This document shows, one piece after another, positions 1-12,300 of a stretch of DNA of 64,000 nt. This DNA comes from Amborella trichopoda (Eukaryota > Streptophyta > Magnoliopsida > Amborellales > Amborellaceae), in NCBI RefSeq assembly GCF_000471905.2, contig NW_006499781.1:863768-927767 (forward strand), read 5' to 3'. Numbering within the stretch: the stretch's first letter is position 1; each line of letters opens with the position of its first letter. The position numbers were made by a program, and so were the translations under genes. Under the pieces are notes generated by a model. It had not been told where the DNA came from and did no database searches. It saw only the letters and a list, made by a program, of their open reading frames with translations.

Positions 1-950
1 GAGAGAGAGAGAGAGAGAAAGAGAGAGATAAAATAATGATGAAGTAAAAATAAAGTAAGATAAATGAGAAGTTGATATATGATTTAGAGAGGGAAGAGAG
101 TGTTTGAAACGAGATAAAATGGGATCAATGGATGATGGACCCATATGGTGCGGATTCAGACTCTAAGGGGCAATGAGAAGGTAAAAGAGTTGAGAGAGAA
201 TAAGCAGCGTATAGGGACTAGTATGGGGGTGTGGGGGAGATAAGATAGCGTATAGAGTATATGGGTGTGAGAGGGGGGGGGGATAGAGGTTTAGGCGTGA
301 GAGGGACGGATGGAGGTCAGGTTGAAAGTGGTGGATAGATGTTAGGCGTGAGAGGGACGGATAAAGGTTAGGCATGAGAGGGGTGGATAGAGGTTAGGCG
401 TAAGAGAGATGAGAAAGTGGGGCAGATGGAGAGAAGTGAGGGCAGAGAAAATGGGGTGGATGGAGTGGGTGAGAGGGATGAGGAAATGGGGTGCTTGGAG
501 AGATGAGTGCGAGAGAAGAGAGGGGTGGATGGCCGTGTATGAGGCAGTAGGGCAGATGGAGAGTGGGAGAGGGGTGGATGAGGTAGAAAGGGAGAGAGGA
601 GCAGATAGGGTAGGGGGAATGAGAGAAGCGAGAGTAAGAGAATGGGAGAGGGGCAGACCCACTTATGATGTGGGTTCGTGTCCCGAGCGAGAGGGCGACA
701 GAGAGAGTAAGGGAGAGAAGGGAGGGAAGGGAGTGCGGGCCCCCCTTAGGTGCGGGTCTGGGCTTAGAAGAGAGAAGGAAGGAAGAGAAAAAAGAGAGGC
801 AAGGAAAGAAGGAGAGAGAGAGAAAAGAGAGCGAAAGAAAGGATGAAGGAAGAAAGAGAAAGAAGAGAGATAAGAGAGAAAGAAGAGAAGAGAGAAGAGG
901 GAAGAGAGGAGAGAGAGTGGACCTTGGATGAGCTTGAGCCTAGGTGTATA
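1..950. repeat. GA-rich low-complexity block with GA microsatellite
   Basis: Starts with a (GA)n run and continues as purine-rich sequence with degenerate units such as GGATAGAGGTTAGGCGTGAGA repeated around 280-400. Apparent reading frames here are composition artefacts. Similar blocks occur at 17.5-18.4 and 20.8-21.3 kb, next to related unique-looking sequence, so this is probably the leader or LTR of one Ty3/gypsy-like family rather than an independent microsatellite. Confidence 0.7.
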
Positions 951-2090
951 TCCATCGGTCTCTTTGCATATACATGATAGAGCGAGGCTTAGGCTTAGGC
1001 TTGATGGTCATGACTAGAGTCTAAAAGTCTAGGTATATGGTTTAGGTAGGTTGGGTTGAGGTGTGGTGTATGGGAACTAAGGAGTATAGGGTAGGGTAAG
1101 GTTCATGGGGGACTACGGTGTATGGTATAGGGTGTATGATGTAGCCTATGGTGTAGGCAAGCTAAGGTAGGGTGTAATGTGTATGGAGTAGGCTTGGGAG
1201 TGGGGGGGTGTATAAAAGGTAAGAGTTCTAAGGAGTATGGGGTTGGGAGTTGGAAATCCTAAAGTAGTTGGGATTTTGGGGTTCTTGGGAGTGTAGGGTT
1301 CTAAGGGTATTTTCTATCTCTAAGAAATGTTTCTCTCTCCTCCCATATTGATCTTGAACTTGCAATTAAAGTAAAAGAAGAAGCTAAGAACTCAAGAATC
1401 TCACTTTAAAATGTTCAAATATTCAAGAATTTTCAAGAGGTTCATTACAAATGACTTGAGTTCGTAGAATGCCAAAAAACACTCAAAATTGTCAAAAAAT
1501 ACACATTTTATAAATTAAAATATTAATCCTGTTTTTCTACCAAATGACCAAAATGCCCTAAGGTACTTTTCCACAAATGACAAGTTCATCCCTCCATGGG
1601 GAGCCTCTTGTCATTGCTAGGCCTCGAGAGCTTTTTTGAACACTTATGGTAGTAATTCGGGTGATCAATCATCATAGAATCGATGTTTAAACTTTTGCGC
1701 ATGTTTTGACACCTTTTGATCGTCTTGAAACAAATTTTTTAGAAATAACCCAAAATCTAGCCAAGTTCTATAAACTTGTAATTGTTCGACCTCCAATCCG
1801 GCACGATCTATGATGTTCCAAGCCTTCATTTCGATTAAAAAACGAAGGGAACCCAAAAGAACTTTTTATTTTTTTTAAAAAAGCATGCTCTGGAAAATGA
1901 GATATTGGGCTTTTTTTTTTCCCCCGTACACATATCTAGCTTGAAATGCCCATGCCCCATGGTGGGCGCCAAATTATTTACAGTGCAAAATCGGGATGAT
2001 CTCAAAATGAGAATCGACTGGATCCAAACCACAAACTATTTTTTTAAAAGAGTGATAGAGAGTGTGGATAATCAAATTTTTATATGAGAC
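951..2090. repeat. Retroelement-related block homologous to 18.4-19.4 kb
   Basis: Contains degenerate GTGTATGG-type repeats (1060-1260), then AT-rich sequence including an ATTAATCCTGTTTTT segment near 1525 and CATCATAGAATCGA near 1670. The region at 18420-19350 has the same order: GTGTATGG tandem repeats, a GTGAATCCCGTTTTT segment and CATCATAGATTGA. I infer two copies of the same non-coding retroelement part. No protein domain is seen. Confidence 0.5.
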
Positions 2091-2870
2091 CAGATCTACT
2101 AAAAAATGAGCAGATCTGCTCTAATCAGTGGCAGAGCTAGCATCAATCTGAAATGCAAAATACTACGTAAAATTCAATAAAACTAATTTAATTTTAATAA
2201 AAAAATAAATAAATAAAAGAAAATAAATGTAGAAAGAGTAAAAAAAAATACCAGACCGGGCCAGTTGGTCTAGGACTCCCGTGCGTCCTCTTTGTCCCTC
2301 TTCAATGTTGACCAACCTTGGCTTGGTTGAATCATTTTCTTGGATATGATCTAAGCGTAGGGTTTGCTAGGGTTTTTCTTAGATCTAGGGTTTCTCACAA
2401 GTTTTCTCTGGCGTCTCTCTTTTTCCAAGCTTTTTTTTTCTCTCTCTCTCTCTCTCTTGGGCTAACCAGGTCTAAAGAATCTCGAGAATATTGTTTTTAA
2501 ATGACCCAAAAAACATGTGAAATGATAACTCTACTAAAAACATCCAAATCTGTCAGCTAAAATTCAGTTTTTGGGGGGTCAAAGGGGCTAGGCGTTCAAC
2601 CCAAATTTGACCAAAATTAGCAGTTTATGATTATGGGGTGCTTCACACGTGTTTGTGATATTGCCTGCCAAAACTCGGGGGAAAATAGGTTGTTTTGTTA
2701 GTTTTATTTGATTTATATGTAAAATAGTTGTCCTGCAAGATTTTGGTTCACATGATAGGGATCACGGACTATGGTGGTTTATGGTTCGAGGGTTTTCTGG
2801 AATATTGTGGTCTTAAGGGGTCAGGAATATGACAAAATTTGTTAATTTGAAAATGTGGTGTCTACAATGT
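2091..2870. other. Unassigned AT-rich interval
   Basis: No gene, RNA or recognisable transposon domain seen. It has a CT microsatellite at about 2438-2458. The 60-residue open frame at 2318 has no family resemblance. Confidence 0.4.
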
Positions 2871-3428
2871 TTCACCTCTTTGATATCCTTAAGATCTTCA
2901 TCATTTTCTTCTTCACCTACGAAATCTTGATCATCATAGATTGGATCTTTTACAATATCTCATTTATCATCTAAATATATATCGAAAATTGGTGGCAGAT
3001 CCCAATATACAACTTGTTGATTTTCGATATGGCTTACACCAAAATCAACTTCATCCTCCTTCAAATCATGTAGATCAACTAAATCCCATGATTTATTCTT
3101 CCGAACATGAGGCTCCCAACACGGAGCGTATACATAGAACGGGTGGTCAAAGTCAGCTTCATAATTCCACTCCAACTCTGAGTCAGACTCTGATTCGCGT
3201 CATTCTCCATAAAAACCCTAACGATTTGGATCTATCCCTGTAGATTCCTCTTTGTTAAGGCATGCTATTGTTGACCCCGCTTGCGCAACAATAACTCCGT
3301 AATCCTCTCTATCAAGTTGTTGATTTCATTGCCCAGTTGGATCAGATCGACATCCCTACGGCTAAGACTTCCACGACAAGCTATCGCAATATCCAGTTGT
3401 CCTCAAACCATGCTCTGATACCGCTTGA
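2871..3428 (-). mobile_element. 5' internal remnant of a minus-strand LTR retrotransposon with PBS
   Basis: Reading the minus strand, GGTATCAGAGCATGG (complement of 3408-3422) is an initiator-Met-tRNA primer-binding site lacking only the first T. Downstream on the minus strand lie degraded frames including EINNLIERITELL and an acidic DLPPIFDIYLDD segment, as found near the gag-protease border of plant Ty3/gypsy elements. Stops and frameshifts are frequent, so it is dead. Confidence 0.5.
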
Positions 3429-4005
3429 TGCAGGGAGAAAATGTGGGAAATTGAATTCATCATTTTCTTGAACTTTAAACAAGTAAAATCAGTAGTAATA
3501 TAGAAGAAACATGGCTGTAAATCAAATCAAGAGAAGAAAAACTTCTTCTTAACCTTCTATCTCAAACTATGACACCCAACTTTTTATAAACCTATAAAAC
3601 CCTAATTCAACTTGAGATCCAAGTAAACATTAATACTCTAAAATACCCTAAAACAATATCAAAATTCTAAAAATACCTTGTGAACAGTAACACGTGAATA
3701 GTAATACATGAACAGTAACTGTAAACAATACTATGGATAGTACTTGTGAATCATAAATCAAAAAACAAAAACCTTAGAAATCTTAAAACTAAAAACTAAA
3801 ACTACAAAATACATCAGCAAAATTGAATTAAAATACAAAATAAGAAGAATTTTACCCTCTTTACCCCAACCTTGGGTTCCAAAAGCTTTTATCTCTTTCA
3901 ATTTCTAAAAATCATGTGTAATTGACCCTCTCAGGGGCCCACGCACCTTATATATTATAATTCAATGTTCAAGGACATTAGGAGGAATCTTGAATAAATG
4001 CATGC
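3429..4005 (-). mobile_element. LTR fragment of the same minus-strand element
   Basis: Immediately outside the PBS; the minus strand ends in ...TGCA at 3429-3432, a normal LTR 3' terminus. AT-rich, with repeated GTGAATAGTAA / ATGAACAGTAA motifs near 3680-3740. The outer LTR end is not identified. Confidence 0.4.
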
Positions 4006-4350
4006 TAGTCTAGAAGCCAATACAATCAAATACAAAGAAGGAATAGACAAGCATCGTCATTTCAAACCGTTTAATGCAGGACACTAGGTAATGGTGTATC
4101 CCAGGAAGGAACAACATCCAGTGGGACAATACGGCATGATGAATGATCGCAAGGCATGACAATTTAGGATTTTGAAGAAGATGGGCATCAATGCTTACAA
4201 GGTCGCTTTGCCTTCACACATGGAGACTTCAGACATCTTCAACATTGCTGATCTGTCAGAGTATCATGGTATGAAGATGCATGAAAATGAAGATGTGAAC
4301 TCGAGATCATGGGTATCTTCTATGGGAGCGACAGAGTCCTCCTAATTTTT
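4006..4350 (+). mobile_element. Ty3/gypsy chromovirus integrase C-terminal remnant
   Basis: Plus-strand translation (with stops) reads KYKEGIDKHRHFKPFNAG, VMVYPRKEQHPVGQYG, FRILKKMGINAYKVALPS and FNIADLSEYHG. These match the end of plant chromovirus integrase (KPRKYGPFKILKKINDNAY... and FNVADLYEYH in typical members). Opposite strand to the PBS at 3412, so two different elements meet here. Confidence 0.7.
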
Positions 4351-4830
4351 GCTCATATTTGGAGGATGAAAATTCTATGAGGGCTTCCAAGAAGAACAAG
4401 AAGATCAATAAATAATTTTGGTATTTTTTTAAGTTTTTAAGACATTTCAAATTTATTTATTTATTTCATTGCTGGGCTAGTTAGGAACTTTTTAGATCTT
4501 TTAATTAAAGTTAAGAAGTTTATTATTAAATTATAATTAAGTTATGACCTTTTGGTCAAAAGCTAATTGTATGGGCAAATATTGTCCAAAACAATTATTT
4601 TTCAGTATAAATAAGGGCATGGATAGCCTGAAGGTCATTCATGTATATCTCTTTAAGAAAAAAAAGCCTTTTGTCTTGTAAAAGAAGTGTAAGGCTTGAG
4701 CCCTCGGGAAGAGAAACCTAAGGTTTTTCAAAAAATGTGTGCTTGTTACTATTTTTTTTAGGTTTCTTCAAGTTCTCCTACATCAATAGTAAACAGTGAA
4801 TAGTGAATAGTAAGTTCAAACAAATTAAGG
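4351..4830 (+). mobile_element. Candidate 3' UTR/LTR of the chromovirus remnant
   Basis: Follows the integrase end directly. It contains a TATA-like AGTATAAATAAGGG near 4605 and a downstream transcript-like CT/A-rich section, as in an LTR U3-R. LTR borders are not visible. Confidence 0.35.
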
Positions 4831-5204
4831 GGGAATGTTTCCCACTTCAATAGATGCAATTTTGTTTTATCATGAATTAGCTATTTCATGGTAAAAGTTT
4901 TTACCATGCATTTGTATCTCTATATGCGTTATGTACAAACCAAACTTATGAAATTCTATTTACATATGTAAATATTTCTTAGGGAATATTTACGCATAAA
5001 CCAAACGTAGAGGGCTTTTTACTTTCTCTCCTATTTTTTAAATTCTCAGGTAATATTTGGAGGGGTTTTACAAATTGTAAAAAACCTTTAAAATAACCTA
5101 AAATTGAAACTACAAGGAGAAAAATAATACAAAATTACGTAACCCTAGTTCTTATTTCTTAACTTATTTTTATATTTTTGTATTTTATAAACCCTAAATT
5201 GATA

Positions 5205-5600
5205 ATAAAAAAAGTTTATATTAGTGCGAGGCTATAAACAATCAAAATAGGGTGTACCTCAAAAAATTCCCCTCGAAGAGGTTGTTACGATGTCCAAATA
5301 TTGTCAAATTGATCATCTTGACCTCAAGATGCATAGACATGAAAAAAAAATGGATTTCAAATTTTAGAAATCGTGTATCTTGTAACGTATTTTTGGACTG
5401 TCAATTTTCAAGATTCTCAAGTTTTCATAGATCCACTTGATCTACACCATTTTTTAAGCTTTAAAATTTATAATTAGTGATAAAAATATATTTTAAGGCT
5501 ATCATATAGATTTCCATTATCAAAACCACATTTCTCGACACTATTTAAAGTGTACTTTACTTTGATTGTTTAGGGCTTCAGCTCTATACAAACTGCATCC
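5205..5600 (+). mobile_element. MULE-type MITE, copy 1
   Basis: Member of a family of 370-460 bp elements seen at least five times here. Left end GTTTATATTAGTGCGAGGCTATAAACAATCAA is mirrored by TTTGATTGTTTAGGGCTTCAGCTCTATACAAAC at the right. The interior shares AATTGATCATCTTGACCTCAAG and AGATGCATAGACATGA with other copies. No clear target duplication at this copy. Confidence 0.75.
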
Positions 5601-5649
5601 ATTAATAAGTATTAATATTATTAAATATTAGAAAAGTAGATAATAATAA

Positions 5650-6013
5650 AAAAAAAGTTTATATAAGGTGGCAACCTTAAAATGTAGAATTACATATGTA
5701 CCTAAAAAATCTTGTCTTAAAATCTTGTTTTAATGTTGAAAAACCCTCTAATTGATCATATATGAAAAAAAGAAAAAAGATTTTGAGTACCAAAAATAAT
5801 GCATCTTGCAACACATTATCTGTGGACTGTCAATTTTCAAGATTTTCATATGTTTGTACATGATTTTAACCATTTTTGGAGTTTAAAATTTTATAATTTG
5901 ATATGAAAATAAATTTTAAGGTAATCCTAATGTTTTTTACACCAAAATGATAAAATTTGGAGGTGCACCTTAATTGGGTTGTTTAAGGTTGCAACCTTAT
6001 GGATACTACACTC
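5650..6013 (+). mobile_element. MULE-type MITE, copy 2 (divergent)
   Basis: Terminal inverted repeat GTTTATATAAGGTGGCAACC on the left and GGTTGCAACCTTATGGATAC on the right. The centre shares GCATCTTGCAACACATTATC and the CTGTGGACTGTCAATTTTCA region with copy 1. Lies about 50 bases from copy 1 in the same orientation, and just upstream of the MAM33-family promoter. Confidence 0.65.
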
Positions 6014-6247
6014 ATTGAAAAATAGAAAACTTACGGGCCGGAATGTCATCGGAAGAAGCCGGAAGAACACTATGCTTCAGGCTAACGGTTTTACCGTTTA
6101 GAAAGCTTGAGCGAGAGCGAGAAAAAAAATGGAGCTTCTAAAGGAGTTAAAGACTGAGGCAGCTGCCAATGTGCCGTTTTGAGGGCTTTCGTACTGAAAA
6201 TATAAAAATAGGGTTTATAGGGTGGAGGACCCGGAGCGCAAGAAGCA
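6013..6247 (+). promoter_or_regulatory. Upstream region of MAM33/p32-family gene
   Basis: Lies between a MITE end and the start codon. It holds a short perfect inverted repeat AACGGT-TTT-ACCGTT at 6084-6098; AACGG is a MYB core. A TATA-like TATAAAAATA is at 6201-6210, only 38 bases before the ATG. An upstream ATG at 6129 opens a 17-codon frame ending TGA at 6182. If transcription begins upstream of 6129, this small frame precedes the main one; if the TATA-like site is used, it is not in the mRNA. The start site cannot be fixed from sequence. Confidence 0.4.
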
Positions 6248-6379
6248 ATGGCAAAGTTGGCGAGGGCGGTCATGGCCGCTGCTTCCAGAGCTGCTTCCTC
6301 CCTTAACATCAACAACCATTATCTCCTTCAGCTCCTCCAATCCGAGATTGAATATGAGCTTTCCAAACATCCATCTCAG
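6248..6379 (+). CDS. Exon 1 of MAM33/p32-family gene
   Basis: 44 codons from ATG at 6248 to ...HPSQ, ending CAG before a GTGAGG donor at 6380. Phase 0. The ATG is the first in frame with the conserved LLQSEIEYEL segment and gives a basic, acid-free leader. The neighbouring intron is only 366 bases (6380-6745). Confidence 0.85.
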
Positions 6380-9300
6380 GTGAGGAAGGATACACCACTC
6401 TTCAAAACTCCTCGACTTCAAGCATGTAGAGAGAAGTTTTGAGGAATTCAGGCTGAGTATTTCTTAGAAAGTGCTGCATTCAGTAGCTAAGTTCAGAAAC
6501 TATCTTCCGAATTTACAGTTACTGGGCTTTTCTTGTTCTCCGCATTAGTCTGGTTCACAAACCTTTCTTTAATGAAACTCTAATAGAAATTGGGGTGTTC
6601 ATTTGTGCATTTGGTTGTAAGGCACAATAACTTGCTCGTGCATGCTGATTTCCCGAAACTAGGATCCCTTTATAGTTGCCAAGTTTTTCTTTTCTCTCTT
6701 TGTTTTTGTTTTCTTTTCCGTGGCAGCCCCTAAATTTTCGAACAGGCCCCAGGTGGTTTATTTGGGGATTTTGTGGTGGAATGGGATGACCCCAAATCAG
6801 AGGATCTGTTGTTGAGGAGGAGGAATGGCTCAGAAGAGGATGTTGCAGTTTCTTCTTTGTTGGGTCCTGAAGGTTGTCGTGGTGATGGGACATTGTTGGA
6901 CATGAAGGCTTCGATGAAAGTATGCATAGCAAAGCCCAGCTTGAGTAGTGTTTTGCAGTTTGATTGCAGTATTTATGGAGAAGGTGATGATAGCTCCGAC
7001 TTCTCCATAAACAACGTGCATTACCTTCCTTCTGTCACACATATGAGAGCAGAAGATTACAAAGGTCCCTCTTTCAGGTTGAATTCTTGTTACCTTCTCA
7101 ATTTATGTCTGCTGCATTTGAAGAAACAAAATTCCTTGATCCTTTAGAATCAGGGGAAATAGTCATCTCTTTCTCTCTCTCTGTGCACGTGCAAGCTTTA
7201 TGAAATTGTGATGTGTAGTCGATCTTTCCTAATCGTCATTTCACGGGCAAAATAGATTGCCTATTTTCATATTTCCTGGTTTGAATTTTCTTGATAAGTT
7301 ATTAGTGCAAGATGAAATCCCTTTTGGCTTTTGGTTGTTGAAATGAAGAAGTGCGTAACTGGTAACACCTTGAAACAAGCCATTGATGAAGCCTTGGAAG
7401 TTCATGGTGTACATAATCAACGTCAACATCATGGACCTGTACAAGGGAAGGGCAAGTGCTCTCATGGCATGAATCTAGTTGCAATGTTGCATTACTACTG
7501 TTCTCCATTTTCTATTTCTCCATTTATTTAAAAAAAACTTTTTTTTTTCATACATGAGAATAGAAAAAATTATTCATGGCATATTTTTAAAAGTGCAGCC
7601 ATATAATGCATTATGTGGCCGCATAATGTATTATGCAGCCTGGAGCGCATAGCTCTAGGCCGCATATGCGAGAAAATGTGATGTGTCTGCATATGTTGCA
7701 AATCACCCACATATGCGGCCTCATTGCCTGCATTAGATCATGAGCAATGTGCCCACATATGCACTCTCTATGTTTGTGTCAAGAGCATGGGAGAAATTGT
7801 CAAAAAATGCGCTCTCTCAAGTATTTGATGACTTGTTTGATTGAGAATTGATTATCTTTTGTTTTTATACAACATAAACTTTTGGTCTTTTCCTCTTTGG
7901 AGTTTAAAGTTTGGAACTTTGGAAGTTTTATATGAGATGCAATGGATTGCTTTATACAACATAAACTTTTGGTCTTTTCCTCTTTGGAGTTTAAAGTTTG
8001 GAACTTTGGATGTTTTATATGAGATGCAATGGATTGCTTTATTTTGCATGTTAATTGTGTTGGACATTTAAACTATAAAAGATTAGAAGTTAGAACAACA
8101 AACTCTATTACTCTTTATTAGGCTATTAAGGACTCCGAGTCGCTAACAACTAACATATTATAAATATTAAATAAATTAAAATACCTACTATTACATAAGT
8201 AACATTTATATTGTTTTTTATGCATTATTATTATTATTATTTTACTGTCAGATAAGTAACATTTATATTGTTTTTTATGCATCATTATTATTATTTTTTA
8301 ATTTTTTTTAATTTATTGACCACATTAGAGGTGATGTGCTTGCATCTTGCCGCATCGGGTTCACATCATGCATTTTAGAGCACTGATTCAAGGTGCTTCG
8401 CATGAAGATAATGCAAGACTTAGGCATAAGCTGCACCGAGAAGTGCCATGGAAACATTCATCTCTTACTAAAACTTCACTTTTCATAGCTCATTTCTTCA
8501 TGGGTTCTGTCTCAAAAGAAGGGATATCGATGTTTGAAGAGGTTAATTGATTTAGTTGTGGTTAGGATCACTGCTCACGTGTGAATGAAATTGCCCCTAT
8601 TGGTCTATTAGGTGTGATCCTTAAAGAATGGCTTATCAAGGTTTGAATTACCTCAGAGCAAGTCAAGTATGCATTGCCTAGAGAAACACATAGATAGCTT
8701 TTTAAAGCTCTCTTCATTATTATTTATTGTAGGAAGTAAAATCCCAAACTTAGTGGGTTTGGGTTTCCTATAGTGCATTGTCGAATTAATGCTGAGATCC
8801 AATTATCGTCGTCCTTGATTCTTTAAGTAACTGTGTTTACCTTGTTGACAGGGTATGTTGCAGCGCCCAAAGGACGCTTCTTGTTCCTTACATTTTGGGA
8901 AAAACATCCTATCTTCCCTCTCTAAAATTCTCCTAACTTTACTGAAGGTGGACTACCATTGAAACTGATCTTTAGAGTTCCATTTTGTACCTGTTGATGC
9001 ATGCAAGGAATTGGGCATAACCAATCCAAACGCCAAACAAACGTAACATAGCTTTATGTAAGGATGAACTATAATTCTATTGAACCAAGATATGGTCCAC
9101 TCTTAACATCCTTGTTCTTTGCATAGGAAACAATGGCCAACAAATCCTCTGTACTAAGGATGATCAGTAGTGAGTATCTGACACTTAGCATATCCATTTG
9201 AACTACCTAGTTCCTCTGGACTTCCACAGAACCTTGTTCTTTCGCCTGTATCTTTAGTGGAAGTCTTTGGATGTACTCCAGCAGGGTCACCTGCTCCTCT

Positions 9301-12300
9301 ATTTCACTGTCAGCTGGATTCGTCTTTAGTGTAAGATTGGCTTGGTCAAATGCCATAGTGCTAAGAAAAAAGTCACTGGGAAATTGTTAGTGCCCTGGAT
9401 CCTTTAACCTTAGCATAGTAAAGATCACTAGAATGATCTGAAAATAGCGTCACTAGCTCTATTGCACTTATCCTCCTGGGTATGGTTCTGAACTCCAAGC
9501 TATTCAAAGATGGTCAAAATTATATCTTTTGTGGAATATAAACTCTTGAAAAAAAAAAAAAAATCCAATTCTACCTCTTCAATCTTGTCCCATCCTCTAT
9601 ACTAACTCCATTAGTATGATGTACCAACGTAAATTTTCATTCATCTAGGCTGTCTACTATGTCATGAGAACAATTATTCTTCATATTAATGCCCTTTTCC
9701 AGCCTAAGGCTCTCACTTTTTTTCTTTAACAGGATCTCCTTTGCCTTCAACCTTACAAGCAATCTAAAGCATCATCCTTCAGCCTCTCTCCTCCAAAATC
9801 TGTTCAACTGTTCCCTCTCTTCTTCTCTATCAAGAGCACTCATTTATGATCTTATATGTGGTTTTTTTTTTTGTTTTCTTTTTTCTTGTAATAATCAGAG
9901 GCATCTTTATAGATAACATATTTCCTTTAAACCTTATTTTTTCAACCTTTAATAACTTCATGGAAGTTCTGCTATTTTTTGTAGATTCCTCCAATCTGTT
10001 CACATAATCCTAATCCTTTTCTGTCGATTGGTGACGGTATTTTCATTAATCAAAAGATTGAGCTTTACATTGTAATTTCTTACAGAAATGTCGCTCATCC
10101 AATGGATTAATACAAACAATGAAAATTATGTAACTACCAACGAGGATCAGTCATTCATTGCCTCTCTCTCCATACCTGAATAAAAGACATCCTGATCCTA
10201 CTAACATGTAAAAAATTTTCCCTTGAAGATATTTGGAGGTTCCCATGGACATTCTATATCCCGTTGCCTATCGGACTACATTCTTCAAATCCTCCTCTAT
10301 TACTAATTAACTTGAATAAAGCTTGTCCTTCCACCAAACTTGAATCACAAACAGGTGATGGGTCTGAAAATTTAATTAGTATTTTTCCTTCATGACATCA
10401 CTTAGCCTTCCAGCACCTGCTGTGCTTGGATTCCTGATTGAGCTTCCATCAAAATATAATTTAGGGAAACTAACGTAAATATCCCTTATTTTTAGGAACA
10501 CTTAAATTTTTTTAATTTTACATGGACGTCCCTTTATTTCAAACTTATCTTTTCCCAAAATGCACTTAAGTTTGGCATTCGGAGTACCAAACTAAGGTTG
10601 TAGCCTCACAATTGCAAAAATAATGTTTGATATTGGGAGTACCAAACATTGTCTTAGTTTAGCGTTTCATTCGGTACTTTCAATACCGAACGATATCTTT
10701 TTTTTAACAAAAACCAGTTTGGTACTGATAGTAGCAGAACTAGTTTCTTGTTTTTTTTTTCCTTATGAAAGTTCGGTATTATGAATACTAAACTTTTTCA
10801 TGTTTTTTTTTTTTTGATAATGTTAACATTGTATTACTATATAAAAAGAAGGAATACAGTAGATAGAGGGAGGAGAGGACTGAGAATACCCACGAGCCAG
10901 GTATCTGAGTCAAAAAATTAAGCCATTCACCGTATACAACCTATATCCTTTTAAGTGGCTGTAACCAAAAGGTTGAGGTCTCAAAAATTGGGCTTATATG
11001 CACACCTTGTTACAAAAAACAACAACCAAAAAATCTAATGTCCTAGAAGACCTCGATGGTCCAATGCAAAAAAGGCAGTGGACCATTCATTGTCTTCCAT
11101 GTGTGGTCGTCGTCGTGCACCATCTTTAGCGAGGAGGTCGGCGAACTCGTTCGACGAGTATGCGTCCAACAGACGTTGGTATCCCTGCATAAGTGGTAAA
11201 TTTCATCAAAAATTCTAGAAAGGTACCAAGGAGGGGTGGTGGTGCCTGCTGCCCATGATAGAATGTTTTTCGTCTCCTTCCAACACTAAGGATTGGCCCC
11301 AAGTTGGATTAAAAAATTTCAGGCCCACTAGAAGTGCCAATGCTTCTGCAAATTATGAATCTCCATGTCCGACATATTCTGAGTATGTCATGAGAACATT
11401 TCGATTGTGGTCGCGGAAAACTCCCCCTACTCCTGAAGGACCCGGGTTTCCCAAGGAACAACCATCGAAGTTATGCTTTATGGCATTTTTTGGAGGAGGT
11501 AACCAGTTGTGAGGTCGCTGTAGCTTGAAAGGCTGGAGTCGGATAATAATGTCCCATTGCCTGAGAAAAGAACTCATAGGAAGCCCAAAAAGTTACGAGT
11601 GATGTAACCTTATGAAACAGCCCTGAAACTTCACTACTGTGTCCTTGAAAGACCCTCTCATTTCTTTCTATCTATAAAACCCATACGATAGCAGCGATTG
11701 CTGCCCTCCACAAGGTTCTACCTGCTTTGGGCCAAGGACCTCTTGAGTAATGAAGAAATAAATCTTTAACCGAATGCGGGAGGACCCATTTGAGACTAAA
11801 TAAGTGTAGAATCAGTGTCCAAAGCTCATAAGCCACACTGCAATGTAGAAAAAGGTGGGGGTTTGACTCCTCCTCTTTCAGGCACATTACACACTTGTTT
11901 GGGAGTGGCAAGCCTCTTTTTTGGAGCTGATTAAGTGTGAGGGCCCTTTGACAGCCAGCTATCCAATTGAAATACTGAACGTTTGGAGGAGCTCTTGTGT
12001 TCCACACTTTGGAGAGAGGAGAGATGGGATTTAAAGGGAAAGTAGGAGGCTGGATAAGTTTCTTATAGAAAGATGCTAATGAAAACTTACCAGTTGGGAT
12101 AGTTTCCATACCAAAGAATCACTCCCTGATGGAGGTAAGAACACCGGGTGAAGAGCAGCCTAGAGAGTGGTGAAAGCTAATGTTTCCTCTTCAGAAAGAT
12201 TCTTTCGAAACGTGGGGTTCCAAGTTCTACGCCCCCCTGCCAAGACCATTTCATCCGCAAAACTGGACTCTTTGTTGGAAGCAAGTTGAAACAGGCTGGG

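Noticed and set aside
409..955. Long open frames on both strands rich in Arg/Glu or Ser/Leu
   Set aside because: They come from GA/CT low-complexity sequence, which lacks stops; no domain and no splice or promoter context.
6555..7042. Several 65-125 residue frames on the minus strand opposite gene 1
   Set aside because: Antisense shadows of exon 2 and its flanking introns; the plus strand carries the conserved family protein.
10570..10793. Regularly spaced palindromic repeats resembling a CRISPR array
   Set aside because: The window is plant nuclear DNA, units are degenerate, spacers are T-rich and unequal, and the array sits inside terminal inverted repeats of a transposon.
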